DNA of 64,000 bases from Sphingobacterium corticibacter (GCF_003076635.1 NZ_QDKG01000003.1:372001-436000); one strand, 5' to 3'; positions 9,094-19,106 are shown, counted from the first letter of the stretch. The notes: a model not told the origin generated them from the sequence alone. Numbers and translations are program-made.

Positions 9094-9753
9094 TTAACAA
9101 CTCACAGCAAATAAACCATCTTCGTAGATGGCATAACAATATGCCCCTTCGGGCACACAACTGGTATCTAATCCGCTAAAAAGACTGAATGCAGGTAATA
9201 TCAATTGCGTCTCCGACACGACAAAACATGGAAAGCGCATGGTACTTTTGCGACCAACAGCAACATGAATACCTGGGTGTAAATGACCACTGATATTATG
9301 CATACCAGCAGAGAACTGCCGATCGCCATGCGTAAAATGAATATTTCCGATCGCATATCCATCCGCTAAAATGCGTATTCCCAATTCTTCGAATTTTCGA
9401 TCCGAAAGACGATCATGATTTCCTTTTACTAATAAGAATTCACACGTATCGTTTTCTTGAATAATATCTTTTAATAGCGCGACCTCCGAGTTCATGCCAG
9501 CATGCAGCAAATCGCCAGTGATCAATACTTTATGGGGTTGATAATGATTAATCAGTTTTTGTAAGCGTTCCATATCACGTGTGGCCACTTGTTGTGGCAA
9601 CGCAATACCAGATTTACGAAAATGTGCCGCCTTGCCCACGTGCAGATCCGAAAGGATAATGGTGTTTTCGGCAGGCCAATACAGAGCGCGCTGATTCGTC
9701 AGCACCAACGTTTCTCCTGCAAAATCAATCTCTTGTTCTTGTATGTTCTTCAT
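9094..9753 (-). CDS. pdeM: ligase-associated DNA damage response endonuclease PdeM
   Basis: A 219-residue calcineurin-type metallophosphoesterase. All metal motifs are seen: SDLHVGK with D36 and H38, GD (80-81), GNHD (111-114), HGD in FTHGDRQ, and GHLHPG. It matches the PdeM family that travels with the bacterial ATP-dependent ligase and Lhr-like helicase in a predicted DNA repair system. The start ATG overlaps the helicase stop by four bases, giving coupled translation. Substrate of the enzyme is not settled from sequence. Confidence 0.92.
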   Translation of the reverse strand: MKNIQEQEIDFAGETLVLTNQRALYWPAENTIILSDLHVGKAAHFRKSGIALPQQVATRDMERLQKLINHYQPHKVLITGDLLHAGMNSEVALLKDIIQENDTCEFLLVKGNHDRLSDRKFEELGIRILADGYAIGNIHFTHGDRQFSAGMHNISGHLHPGIHVAVGRKSTMRFPCFVVSETQLILPAFSLFSGLDTSCVPEGAYCYAIYEDGLFAVSC

Positions 9754-12218
9754 CGCCTCTTTCCGGGTCGACTTCCACTCTCCTGCATCCGACGAATTCG
9801 TGTCGCCAAATCTTCGCTAGAAAGTGATTGCCGCATACTATCCACTTTGATCGGAAAACTGAGCGGCGTAAACCCAGTGGCAAATCTAAAGATAATCTTG
9901 CTGTTATTTATACGTTTGAACGCGCTTTGTAACCGCGGTTCTTCCAACTGCTGATTGAACACTTCGGTGTAAGCCTGCCGAAGCAGTAGATTCTGTGGAT
10001 CATGATCTTCTAATACCTGAAAAATAATACCTGAAGAGGATTGTAGCGACTTATTATTTTTCTGTGCACCCGGAAAAGTCTGCACCACCATGCCAGCAAT
10101 TACGGCAATATCCCGAAACTTGCGCTTGGCCATTTCCGTCGAGTTAATGCTGTATAATACATCCTCCATCAAATTTTCCGCACTTAATATCGATTGCAGT
10201 TGATCCTCACTCAGCTTGATCTCCGTATCGGAGAATAACTCAAAACCGTAATCATTCATGGCCATCGAAAAGCTGATTGGCGAAAATCGGCTAATGCGAT
10301 ACGCCATCAAAGCCGCCATCACTTCGTGAATCAACCGACCTTCGAAAGGATACATAAATAAGTGATAGCCTTCTTTGGTGACAATCAATTCGACCAAGAA
10401 TTCGTCTTCGGCCGGAATATGGGAGAAACTTTGCTGTCGTGCAAAAAGTGGATGCAGGAAGCGTAATTCTTGTTCTTTGGCAGATGGGTGCACTGAACGT
10501 GCTAATTTTTGTCGTAAGAAATGACTTAGATTGGAACTTAAAGGCAATCGACCGCCCAGCCAGCTCGGCGTAATGGCTTTGCCGGAGGACAATCGTACGT
10601 AAGTAGTCATTTCTTTGATGCGGACTAATTCTAATACACGGCCAGCCAAAATGAATTTATCACCCGCTTTCAATTTTGAAATGAAATATTCCTCAATCAT
10701 GCCTACATAACCGCCGGAAGTGAATCGTACACGCATCATCGCCTCGCTGACAATCACGCCCAGATTCATACGGTGCAGCATCGCAATGCGCCGTTTGGGC
10801 ACCACCATCAATCCGTCATCATTCTCCACAACCTTATGAAACTCTTCGTAGTTCGCACCGATTTGTCCACCGCGCGTGATGAAAAACAGACACCACGACC
10901 ACTCTTCTTCCGTGAGGTACGAGAAGGCATGTGTATCTTTCATAGTAGCCATCATTTCTGCTGGACGAAATCCGCCGCCCAAGGCAATCGTCACTAAGAA
11001 TTGTACCAACACATCAAAGGTTTGCACCATCGGATCGCGCGATTCGATGGTATTATTCTTCACCGCTTCTTTCAAAGCCGCGACTTCGATCAATTCCAAG
11101 GAATGCGTAGGCACCACATATATTTTCGAAACCTCAAAAGGCGAATGACCACTCCGACCAGCGCGCTGCATAAATCGCGCTACGCCCTTGCTCGAGCCAA
11201 TTTGTATCACGGTATCTACGGGTTTGAAATCTACCCCCAAATCCAACGACGACGTTGAAACCACCGCCTTCAATTTCCCTTCGCTCAATGCATCTTCAAT
11301 CCATTCGCGAATCGCGCCATCGATGGAGCCGTGGTGCAATGCTATTTGCCCGGCGAAATCAGGATACGCTTCCAAAAGCAACTGATACCACATCTCACTT
11401 TGACCACGCGTATTAGTAAATAAGATGGTCGACTTGCTGGCCAGAATGATGGGCACGACTTGCTCTACGAGCTTACTGCCCATATGCCCAGCCCAGGGTA
11501 GCACTTCGACTTCCTCGGGATAAACGGGTTGAATATCGATTTTTTTCTTTTCGGTCGCTACAATTTTAACTCCTTTCAGTGGCGCAGGAATCAGTACTTC
11601 CAGCGCTTGATCTAGATTGCCAATGGTAGCCGTAATCCCCCAAATTCGAAGTTTTCCATAATGATGGCGCAAATAGGCAAGCGCTAATTCTATCATCACA
11701 CCTCGTTTCGTACCGAGCAATTCATGCCACTCATCGATGGCCACACAGCGCAATGATTTAAAAAACTTGTCTCTCGCTTTTTGTGCCAGCAGCAAATGCA
11801 AACTTTCTGGCGTGACGAGCAATATATCGGGCATTTGCTTGCTTTGCTGCTGTTTGCGCTTCACATCGGTATCGCCATTTCGCACATCCACCACCCAATC
11901 CAGACCAATCTCATTGATGGCTTCTTGCATGGCGCGCGCCAGATCTTTGGCCAAACTGCGAATCGGCGTCACCCAAATCAACTTTAATCCAACTCGGTAT
12001 TTTTCAGGCTGATTCATAAAATCTTGCAGCACGGCTAGAAATACCGAAAAAGTCTTCCCAAAACCGGTTGGGGCGACTACCATACCGCTTTTTCCACTGG
12101 CATACGCCGCCCAGGTTTTATCCTGAAAACTGAATGGTTGGTTTCCCTTTTCGGCCATCCAACGCGTGATAATCGCGTAGCCATCGGTCTGGCTACTTTT
12201 CTTGATGGATATACTCAT
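9750..12218 (-). CDS. ligase-associated DNA damage response DEXH-box helicase (Lhr-like)
   Basis: An 822-residue superfamily 2 helicase. It carries the Walker A loop APTGFGKT (49-56), motif II DEWH (162-165), STSSLDLGVDF and the motif VI segment QRAGRSGHSP. The C-terminal half corresponds to the Lhr-core winged-helix and DEAD-associated domains. These ATP-driven 3'-5' translocases act on DNA or DNA/RNA hybrids in repair. The gene lies four bases after the ligase stop and overlaps pdeM, so it is within one operon. The gene context matches the standard four-gene ligase-associated cassette. Confidence 0.93.
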   Translation of the reverse strand: MSISIKKSSQTDGYAIITRWMAEKGNQPFSFQDKTWAAYASGKSGMVVAPTGFGKTFSVFLAVLQDFMNQPEKYRVGLKLIWVTPIRSLAKDLARAMQEAINEIGLDWVVDVRNGDTDVKRKQQQSKQMPDILLVTPESLHLLLAQKARDKFFKSLRCVAIDEWHELLGTKRGVMIELALAYLRHHYGKLRIWGITATIGNLDQALEVLIPAPLKGVKIVATEKKKIDIQPVYPEEVEVLPWAGHMGSKLVEQVVPIILASKSTILFTNTRGQSEMWYQLLLEAYPDFAGQIALHHGSIDGAIREWIEDALSEGKLKAVVSTSSLDLGVDFKPVDTVIQIGSSKGVARFMQRAGRSGHSPFEVSKIYVVPTHSLELIEVAALKEAVKNNTIESRDPMVQTFDVLVQFLVTIALGGGFRPAEMMATMKDTHAFSYLTEEEWSWCLFFITRGGQIGANYEEFHKVVENDDGLMVVPKRRIAMLHRMNLGVIVSEAMMRVRFTSGGYVGMIEEYFISKLKAGDKFILAGRVLELVRIKEMTTYVRLSSGKAITPSWLGGRLPLSSNLSHFLRQKLARSVHPSAKEQELRFLHPLFARQQSFSHIPAEDEFLVELIVTKEGYHLFMYPFEGRLIHEVMAALMAYRISRFSPISFSMAMNDYGFELFSDTEIKLSEDQLQSILSAENLMEDVLYSINSTEMAKRKFRDIAVIAGMVVQTFPGAQKNNKSLQSSSGIIFQVLEDHDPQNLLLRQAYTEVFNQQLEEPRLQSAFKRINNSKIIFRFATGFTPLSFPIKVDSMRQSLSSEDLATRIRRMQESGSRPGKRR

Positions 12219-12222
12219 GCGA

Positions 12223-13812
12223 TTAGGTGCTGGCAGGGATTAGCTTTTTGACTTCTTCGATATCGTCAATGTCGGCCACGGTCTTATCTTTGCGCCAGCG
12301 CAAAATTCGTGGAAAACGTAGCGCTACACCCGATTTGTGACGATTACTCAGGGCGATTCCTTCGAAAGCAATCTCAAAAACTAATTCGGGTTTTACCGTG
12401 CGTACCGGACCAAATTTTTCAGTCGCATTGCGGTTCACAAATCGGCTGACTTCTTGTATTTCTTTATCCGTCAAACCCGAATATGCCTTTGCAATGGTGA
12501 CCAATTCGTCGTCGCGGCGCACGGCAAAAGTGTAATCCGTATAATAAGCACTTCGCCGTCCACTACCCTTCTGTGCATAAATCAACACGGCATCAATAGT
12601 TAGCGGATCCACTTTCCATTTCCACCAATCGCCTTTTTTGCGACCGCTATGATAAGGGGAGGCCAAATGCTTGAGCATCAACCCTTCACTATTGCGCGAA
12701 CGCGCATCTTCTCGAATCGTAGGAAGATCTTCCCAACCGCGACTGGCGATTACTTCCGATAATCGTAAGGAAGTTTCGGGATTTTGTGCTACTAATTTTT
12801 CTAATTGTGCTCGTCTTTCAGACAATGGCCGAGCGCGCCAATCTTCCCCATCGTATTCTAGCAAATCGTACAGGAATACGGATACGGGCACATCGGAAAG
12901 CATTTTTTTGGAGATGACTTTTCTATTGAGCCGTTTCTGCAATTCACTAAACGGAAGTACTTGCTCTTCTCGAACAGCTAGAATCTCCCCATCAATCACG
13001 AAATTCCCATTCCACTCAGCAAGCGCTTCAGCAATTTCGGGAAATTGCTCGGTGACGAGCTCCTCACCTCTGGACCAGATAAAGACTTCACCATCGCGTT
13101 TGATAAACTGCCCACGGATGCCATCCCACTTATATTCTGCTTGCCAGTCCGAGCGATAGCCCAAATCAGGTAATTCTTTTTCTAATGCGTAAGCGAGGCA
13201 GAAAGGATATGGTTTCGATAATTCTGTATCACTATAATGACCTTTGACCAAAAGATCAAATACGACTTCTTCCCTATTCCAATGCCCCATAATGCTATGC
13301 GCGACGGCACTTTCTTCCATTTCATAAAAACGCGCTAAGGCGTTAATGAGCGTTTTGGAAGATACCCCAATCCGGAAGCTTCCGCCCAACAGCTTATTGA
13401 AAATGAAACGTTCTTGCGCGGGCAAGGTATCCCAGGCTTGCAATACAAAGGCTTTCTTTTCGCTTTCGGATTGATCTTTCAACAGTAAAATATCCGTCAT
13501 CCATTCCGACAGGGTACGCTCCACGGTTTGCGTGGGAGGCGGCAATACCAACGCAATGGTTTCACCAAGATCGCCCACGGCCGAGTACGATTCTAAAAAT
13601 AGCCATTCGGGAATTTGTGTGACTTCCATCGCCCATAGCTTCAACAAAGTGGTAGTCAAAGGGCGTTTAGGACGCTTACCCGTAAACAACGCTAAAAACC
13701 ACAACTTATCTTTTTCCTCGCCATCCCGCAAGAATTGCTGAATAGCATCCAATTTGGCGGTCGTCTTGTTGGTACTATCTAAAGCAAATATTAAGTCTGC
13801 AAATGCTCTCAT
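12223..13812 (-). CDS. ATP-dependent DNA ligase (ligase-associated repair cassette)
   Basis: A 529-residue ATP-dependent DNA ligase that seals nicks through an enzyme-AMP intermediate. The adenylated lysine is K228 in AEYKWDGIRGQ (KxDG motif), and the following nucleotidyltransferase motifs include IDGEILA, SEGLMLK and GDWWKWK. The first 200 residues form the helical DNA-binding domain, and the C-terminal OB domain ends about residue 525. It is distinct from the NAD-dependent LigA that replicates the chromosome. It overlaps the upstream exonuclease gene by four bases. Confidence 0.93.
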   Translation of the reverse strand: MRAFADLIFALDSTNKTTAKLDAIQQFLRDGEEKDKLWFLALFTGKRPKRPLTTTLLKLWAMEVTQIPEWLFLESYSAVGDLGETIALVLPPPTQTVERTLSEWMTDILLLKDQSESEKKAFVLQAWDTLPAQERFIFNKLLGGSFRIGVSSKTLINALARFYEMEESAVAHSIMGHWNREEVVFDLLVKGHYSDTELSKPYPFCLAYALEKELPDLGYRSDWQAEYKWDGIRGQFIKRDGEVFIWSRGEELVTEQFPEIAEALAEWNGNFVIDGEILAVREEQVLPFSELQKRLNRKVISKKMLSDVPVSVFLYDLLEYDGEDWRARPLSERRAQLEKLVAQNPETSLRLSEVIASRGWEDLPTIREDARSRNSEGLMLKHLASPYHSGRKKGDWWKWKVDPLTIDAVLIYAQKGSGRRSAYYTDYTFAVRRDDELVTIAKAYSGLTDKEIQEVSRFVNRNATEKFGPVRTVKPELVFEIAFEGIALSNRHKSGVALRFPRILRWRKDKTVADIDDIEEVKKLIPAST

Positions 13813-14822
13813 GACTGCGCCTCCTTCTTTTCCGGACTTTCCTCCTCTTCCTCTTGTCCATATTCGGTAGGCACCACATCAGCTGCGATGCCGATTTCAT
13901 TGAGATATTTCGCAAACACCGCTGTCTGTCCGTGCGTCACATGCACTTGTTCGGCGCCAGTGGCTTTTACGGCTTCGATCAATCCTTCCCAATCCGCATG
14001 ATCACTAATTGCAAAACCCGCGTCGGCGCTGCGCCATCTTCTAGCACCGCGTACTTGCATCCATCCGGAACAGATGGCGTGCGCCATATATGGTATTTTC
14101 TTGATGACTTTAGATTCTAATAACGAGGGCGGCACGATCACAATTCCCTGATCCAAATGTTTGACATCTTCCCGCAAATCAACAATTTCATATTTCGGGA
14201 GTTCCACACCGATCTGTTCGAAAGCCCGATTCAATTTTCCAATGGAATAATGCACAAATAATGGTCCAGCATCTTTCAGCGCTTGCATGATGCGCTGTGC
14301 CTTTCCCAAGGAATATCCGACAAATACCGAGGTCTTTTGCTGTTCTTGATTGTGCTGTACCCATTGCTGCAACTGCTCATTCTGCGTCGCAACGGGTTGC
14401 CAACGATAAATCGGCAAGCCGAAAGTACTTTCGGTCACGAATTCATGGCATTTAACCGATTCAAATGGTGTAGAAAGACCGTCTTCCTGAATTTTATAAT
14501 CGCCCGAAACCACCGAAACTTTGCCTTTATATTCTAATCGGATCTGAGCCGATCCAATGATATGCCCTGCGGGATGTAAGGAAATCTTGACACCATTCCG
14601 CGAAATCGTTTCATGGTATCCAATACCTTGCACCGAAATATCAGGACTTATTCTGCTTTGTAAAATGGGAACAGTAAAGTGATGACATAGGTAATTTTTC
14701 ATGCCCCATTTGGCATGATCCGCATGGCCATGCGTGATAATGGCATAATCTACCGGCTTCCACGGATCGATATAAAATTGGCCTGGCTCGCAATAGATTC
14801 CTTTATCGGTAAATGTCAACAT
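13809..14822 (-). CDS. ligase-associated DNA damage response exonuclease (MBL fold)
   Basis: A 337-residue metallo-beta-lactamase/beta-CASP-type nuclease, related to SNM1/CPSF-type enzymes. The metal-binding HGHADH motif is at residues 31-36, with a further SDHADW motif and a C-terminal VTHGQTAVF histidine. The family is the exonuclease partner of the bacterial ATP-dependent ligase cassette, so end processing before sealing is the expected role. It is the first gene of the operon exonuclease-ligase-helicase-pdeM. The acidic tail after residue 322 is probably disordered. Confidence 0.92.
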   Translation of the reverse strand: MLTFTDKGIYCEPGQFYIDPWKPVDYAIITHGHADHAKWGMKNYLCHHFTVPILQSRISPDISVQGIGYHETISRNGVKISLHPAGHIIGSAQIRLEYKGKVSVVSGDYKIQEDGLSTPFESVKCHEFVTESTFGLPIYRWQPVATQNEQLQQWVQHNQEQQKTSVFVGYSLGKAQRIMQALKDAGPLFVHYSIGKLNRAFEQIGVELPKYEIVDLREDVKHLDQGIVIVPPSLLESKVIKKIPYMAHAICSGWMQVRGARRWRSADAGFAISDHADWEGLIEAVKATGAEQVHVTHGQTAVFAKYLNEIGIAADVVPTEYGQEEEEESPEKKEAQS

Positions 14823-14881
14823 AGTACAAGAAGCAACATGCTATGGCTGCGTTTTGTTTGCTTCCCTAGCACGGCAGCTGC

Positions 14882-15502
14882 TTATATAAATTTCATCTCG
14901 GTAGCCCGATGGATGAGCGATGCGACATTGTTGACTTTGAACTTTTGCAAAAGATTGCGACGGTGACTTTCGACGGTGAGCGGACTGATGAACATATTCT
15001 CCGCAATATTGCCGGTGGTCAATCCTTGTGCCAGCAATAAAAGGATTTCCTGCTCGCGCCGCGTCACGATCGGCACGGTATGATCGGCTTGCTTAAGCAT
15101 TTCCTGCATTTCTTGTGCAATGACCTTTTCACCTCGGCAAACGGCTTGAATGGCATCAATCAATTCTTCCGCAGACACATTTTTCAATAAATATCCAGCC
15201 GCGCCATGTTGCAGCATACGTGTTGCGACGCTGGCTTCGTTGAGATTGCTGATCGCAATAACCTGTATATCGGGATGTTGTTTTTGTAAGATTTGTATCG
15301 CTTCGAATCCATCCATATTAGGCATATTGATGTCTAATAACACCACATCTACATCTGCGGTTTCTAAATAAGCGATGGCTTCGCCGGCATCTTCAAATGA
15401 ACGACTTAACTGTATTTCCATCGCGCCGGCCAAGATGTATTCGAATCCGCGCAAGACTAAAGGATGATCGTCTACTACGATAACTTGAATGTTTTCAGAC
15501 AT
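14882..15502 (-). CDS. NarL/FixJ-type response regulator
   Basis: A 206-residue DNA-binding response regulator: an N-terminal receiver with phospho-acceptor D57 in LLDINMPNMDG and a C-terminal LuxR-type helix-turn-helix (about 138-206; TRREQEILLLLAQG and VESHRRNLLQKF). Its start overlaps the end of the upstream histidine kinase gene by eight bases, so the two form a cognate pair. Target genes are unknown; autoregulation or the adjacent lipoprotein gene are possible. Confidence 0.92.
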   Translation of the reverse strand: MSENIQVIVVDDHPLVLRGFEYILAGAMEIQLSRSFEDAGEAIAYLETADVDVVLLDINMPNMDGFEAIQILQKQHPDIQVIAISNLNEASVATRMLQHGAAGYLLKNVSAEELIDAIQAVCRGEKVIAQEMQEMLKQADHTVPIVTRREQEILLLLAQGLTTGNIAENMFISPLTVESHRRNLLQKFKVNNVASLIHRATEMKFI

Positions 15503-17477
15503 GTGTATGGAATGTTATGTGAATAGAAACACCTTGATCTGGTGCGGTATCAATGTCCATTTCACCGTTTAGCATATCTACTCGGTTTTGAATATTTTGT
15601 AATCCAATTCCTTTGGATCTGACTTTTGATTTGTCAAATCCGCGGCCATTATCTTCAACGGATAAGTAGAATTGTCCATCATCTTCGCTGCATTGCAATA
15701 AAACATGCGAAGCCTGACTATGACGTACCGTGTTTGTCAAGAGTTCTTGTGCGATGCGGTATACGCCAGTTAGGAATCGTTGGTCGTAATTGTCTGACAA
15801 ATTGGAGGCCGTAAAATCTACTTTTAGCGCGGCATGTTGCATGCTTCGGCACAAATCACTGAGCGCTGCTTCCAATCCCATCGTGCGCAAAGATTCAGGC
15901 ATCATATTCCGCGCTACACGTCGTACCTCGTCTACCGAATAATCGACCTGATGGATTAATTCCTGCAAAGGATCGTCTTGTTTTTTATAGGCTGTTTTCT
16001 CATTTGCTGCTGCTTGTGCCACTATGGCAGAAAGCTTGAGCTTGATCCCTGCTAAGATACCGCCTAATCCGTCGTGCAGATCTCGTGCAATACGACTACG
16101 TTCCTGCTCTTCACCATGTGCCATTGCATTAAAGATCTGCAGCTTTTCCTGCTGGGCATTTAGCTGCTTGCGATTACGCATGCTGCTGTATCCGATAAAG
16201 ACAAACATCACCAACAAGATCAGACAAAATAGTAAACTAACGATCCATCCACGTGTGCGAATTAGGGTAATTTGCTGTGCTTGATTTTTTTCTTGTGTGA
16301 GCAACAGTTCTCGTTCTTTCTCTGCTGTTTGGTACTTCTTTTCCAATTCCAAGATGCGCGTTTCATTCGCATCTATCGACATAGTGTCTACCACAGCGGC
16401 GTACTTTTTGTACCAAGCTGCAGATGCTTCGTACTGCTGCAAATCACTTTCAATCGTGGCCAGATTGTAATAGATCCGCTGTTTGTTTCGCAAAATGGCG
16501 GTGCTCTCTACATATGGTAGTACCTGCATCAGTGCTTGTTTGGCTTCTGGCAATTTGCCAGCATCTCGAAAAGCTTCATACTGATCAAACAAGACTGTTG
16601 CAGCTAGCGATTCGCTTTTCAGTGCACGCGCTGAAGCCAAACCTTTATCAAATTGAGCAAAAGCTTTACCATATTGTCCTTTTCTCTTCCAATAACTACC
16701 ATAAACGGTGTAATACATTGGTCCGTAGGTCGAATGCGGAATTAATTGCAACGTTTTGGCAGCTTGTTGCAATAATACTTCGGCTTGATCTAGATGAGAT
16801 TGAAAAATGGCGTTGCGTGCCGCATTGACATAAGCCGTCAAGCGATGTTCATCAAGAGCTGAATCGTGACGTAGTAGATCAATCGCTCGCTTATAATAGC
16901 GATCTGCTTGCTTGTAATCCTGCATATTCATCAAGGCCATGGCAACATTTTGGTAATTGCTACCTAATAATGTCGTATCACGAATGGCTGTCGCCATTGG
17001 AATCACGCGATGAATCAGCGCTTCAACGTATTCTCGAGCACGTCCTTCCCGTTGCAATAACGCACCATAGCTAGACCACAAGCGGATACGGTAGCGAGTT
17101 GCTCGTTCATTATTGACCTTATTCAAGTTTTTTTCTGCGGCCATATACAGCTGTTTGGCCTTGTCTGAGTCGGCATCAAAATAAGCAGACGCTTTATAGA
17201 AGTCTATCACTCCTAATTGGAAGGCTTGATCTTTGTCTTTCGGAAGCAATTTTTGCGCCTGATCGATATACAAAAATGCTTGTGCCGTATCGTAATCGCC
17301 CCAAAAAAAACTAAGATCTAACAGCGCAAATGCTTTCTCTTCGTTATCTGGAAGTACCTTAATTTTTTGGTAAATGCTGTCACCGTATTGCTTGATATCG
17401 GACATAGACTGGGCTAATGCCGAATAGCGCAAAAGCATACATACAAGAAAAAGGATATGCCAAAGGCAGATGCGCAT
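15495..17477 (-). CDS. TPR-containing sensor histidine kinase (HisKA_3 type)
   Basis: A 660-residue membrane kinase, taking the ATG at 17477; the frame also offers a TTG seven codons upstream. It has an N-terminal signal/anchor helix, a periplasmic region of tetratricopeptide-like repeats (about 30-370), a coiled coil, one membrane helix (410-429), then a HisKA_3 dimerisation domain with phospho-acceptor H468 in IARDLHDGLGG and a C-terminal HATPase (QELLTNTVRHS, NGRGFD, KGIGLQNI). It signals to the overlapping NarL-type regulator. This TPR-HisKA_3 architecture is common in Bacteroidota. The signal is unknown. Confidence 0.9.
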   Translation of the reverse strand: MRICLWHILFLVCMLLRYSALAQSMSDIKQYGDSIYQKIKVLPDNEEKAFALLDLSFFWGDYDTAQAFLYIDQAQKLLPKDKDQAFQLGVIDFYKASAYFDADSDKAKQLYMAAEKNLNKVNNERATRYRIRLWSSYGALLQREGRAREYVEALIHRVIPMATAIRDTTLLGSNYQNVAMALMNMQDYKQADRYYKRAIDLLRHDSALDEHRLTAYVNAARNAIFQSHLDQAEVLLQQAAKTLQLIPHSTYGPMYYTVYGSYWKRKGQYGKAFAQFDKGLASARALKSESLAATVLFDQYEAFRDAGKLPEAKQALMQVLPYVESTAILRNKQRIYYNLATIESDLQQYEASAAWYKKYAAVVDTMSIDANETRILELEKKYQTAEKERELLLTQEKNQAQQITLIRTRGWIVSLLFCLILLVMFVFIGYSSMRNRKQLNAQQEKLQIFNAMAHGEEQERSRIARDLHDGLGGILAGIKLKLSAIVAQAAANEKTAYKKQDDPLQELIHQVDYSVDEVRRVARNMMPESLRTMGLEAALSDLCRSMQHAALKVDFTASNLSDNYDQRFLTGVYRIAQELLTNTVRHSQASHVLLQCSEDDGQFYLSVEDNGRGFDKSKVRSKGIGLQNIQNRVDMLNGEMDIDTAPDQGVSIHITFHTHV

Positions 17478-17537
17478 AGGATAAAATGTGATGGACAAGT
17501 AGTTAAGTTACGCAATTCGATTAACAATCCATGGGTT

Positions 17538-18518
17538 TTAACGCCAAATCACCTGTCCGCCAGCAGACTCTATTTTATCATTGCGCCAAATCACTGGAAT
17601 CACACCAGGCGAATTCGCTGCTACCGGATCTACATTGTACACCTTGCCATCATTTGGGATGATTTTTAAATCCCACACAAAACCAAATGGACCTGTTTGT
17701 CTGTAGTTTGAACCGACCAAAATATGCTTTCCATCTGGCGAGAACATGCCTTTTGCTTCCTTGAAATTACTTTCTGTAATTTTCACAGGCTCAGAACCAT
17801 TCATATCCATGGTATGTAAATGATTCCCAATACGCACCAAAAGCTGTGTTCCGGCAGGATTAACGTCCAGATCTCCCCAGTCATCATAGGTCATCTCTTT
17901 TACCAATTGACCAGATGTATACGGTGGATCTAATCGGATAATGTAATTTTTGTGCGTAATTAACAAGCTGTTGCCAGGTAGCCAAAGTCGCGTCGCATTA
18001 AAATCAAATGGTTCGCCGTTGATATCTAGTAAACGGGTTACAAATTCACCATTTCGGCGCACGATGGTCAGACCATCTTCTTCGTCATTGGACGTAATCA
18101 GGATATGACTTTTGTCGTGCGACAAATATCCTTTACAATACGCATTCAATCCGGGACTATTGTATACGAAGTTTTCTAGGACGGTGTTATCAGACATCTT
18201 GCTAAGCGTAAAACGAATCGGATAAACACCTAAAGTACTTTCATTCATCACTGTCAGCCTTTCTTGACCATCGCGTGAAACATCAAAGCTGTTGAGATCG
18301 CTATTGTCTGGAATAAATGCCCCACCAGAACCAGCTGGCATGGCAAACCGCATAATGCCATCGCTCGCCCAATCATAATAAATGGTGCCGGAAAGACCAT
18401 CTAATCCAGCACCGTTGTCGCCACCTCCAATGTTATCATCTTTTGAACAACTTGCAAGAATAAGTGATGTCAAAAGGATTACGCCGTAGTATGTTATGGA
18501 TGCAAAGTATGTTTTCAT
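17538..18518 (-). CDS. beta-propeller-like lipoprotein of unknown function
   Basis: A 326-residue predicted lipoprotein with a type II signal peptide: lipobox LASC with C24 as the lipidated cysteine, followed by a flexible SKDD/GGG linker. The body has repeated strands with FSPDGKHILVGS, VSRDGQERLTV and VNPAGTQLLVRI, resembling TolB/PD40 propeller blades. It lies upstream of the TPR kinase on the same strand (gap about 60 bases) and might be a periplasmic or surface accessory of that system. I do not recognise a specific family, and no enzymatic motif is visible. Confidence 0.75.
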   Translation of the reverse strand: MKTYFASITYYGVILLTSLILASCSKDDNIGGGDNGAGLDGLSGTIYYDWASDGIMRFAMPAGSGGAFIPDNSDLNSFDVSRDGQERLTVMNESTLGVYPIRFTLSKMSDNTVLENFVYNSPGLNAYCKGYLSHDKSHILITSNDEEDGLTIVRRNGEFVTRLLDINGEPFDFNATRLWLPGNSLLITHKNYIIRLDPPYTSGQLVKEMTYDDWGDLDVNPAGTQLLVRIGNHLHTMDMNGSEPVKITESNFKEAKGMFSPDGKHILVGSNYRQTGPFGFVWDLKIIPNDGKVYNVDPVAANSPGVIPVIWRNDKIESAGGQVIWR

Positions 18519-18595
18519 AAGTAATAGTTTTTAAGTGTGCTATCGGAAGTTAAATTTCGGACTACAGATGTTGCGCAGCAATCCCTAGAAACCAG

Positions 18596-18603
18596 TATTT
18601 TTG
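18596..18603 (+). promoter_or_regulatory. Bacteroidota -7 promoter element for recX
   Basis: TATTTTTG matches TAnnTTTG exactly, with a TTG at 18571-18573 as possible -33 element. Transcription would begin near 18610, only about ten bases before the ATG at 18621. This argues for that start rather than the upstream GTG at 18537. Confidence 0.5.
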
Positions 18604-18620
18604 TAGCAAAGCGATTCGCA

Positions 18621-19106
18621 ATGGCAGAAACTGAACGTCCGAAAAAAATATATACCCCAATGCAAGCCCGCGCTAAGGCGGAGCACTACTGCGCTTTTCA
18701 AGAGCGCGCGCAGCAAGAAGTACGTGACAAGTTGTACAGCTGGGGTTTGCATATGCAGGATGTAGAAGCGACTATAAGCCAGCTGATCGAAGACAATTTC
18801 TTGAATGAAGAGCGGTTCGCACGTGCGTATGCACGGGGCAAATTTAAAATGAAAGGTTGGGGCAAAATAAAGATCAAACAGGGTTTAAAACTGAAACAAA
18901 TATCTGATCCTTTGATCCGGATAGCGATGACCGAGATCGATGCTAGCGACTATTTTACCACATTAGAATCTCTAATCAGCAAAAAGGATCTCCTTATTCG
19001 GGAGGAGAATGACTTTAAAAGAAAACACAAACTGTTTCAATATGCACTCGGTCGTGGTTACGAGTCTAACCTGATTGCTGAAGTATTGGAAAGTAATAAT
19101 TATTGA
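18621..19106 (+). CDS. recX: recombination regulator RecX
   Basis: A 161-residue all-helical protein of three-helix repeats, as in RecX, which modulates RecA filament extension. Typical features are AEHYCAFQERAQQEVRDKL near the start, IEDNFLNEERFARAYARGKF in the middle, and a GWGKIKIKQGLK segment. The frame runs on to a GTG at 18537, but the ATG at 18621 fits the family length and lies just after a good promoter element. It is divergent from the propeller lipoprotein gene and not next to recA. Confidence 0.88.
   Translation: MAETERPKKIYTPMQARAKAEHYCAFQERAQQEVRDKLYSWGLHMQDVEATISQLIEDNFLNEERFARAYARGKFKMKGWGKIKIKQGLKLKQISDPLIRIAMTEIDASDYFTTLESLISKKDLLIREENDFKRKHKLFQYALGRGYESNLIAEVLESNNY

Noticed and set aside
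12671..13159. 162-residue plus-strand frame
   Set aside because: Antisense to the DNA ligase, serine-rich as expected of a mirrored frame, no motifs.
8011..14822. Lhr-like helicase cluster as a phage-defence island
   Set aside because: The helicase, ligase, exonuclease and PdeM together match the known ligase-associated DNA repair cassette; no defence-type partners or mobile markers were seen.
18537..18620. N-terminal extension of RecX from a GTG
   Set aside because: The extension contains a good promoter element and is not family-like; the ATG at 18621 fits the usual RecX length.
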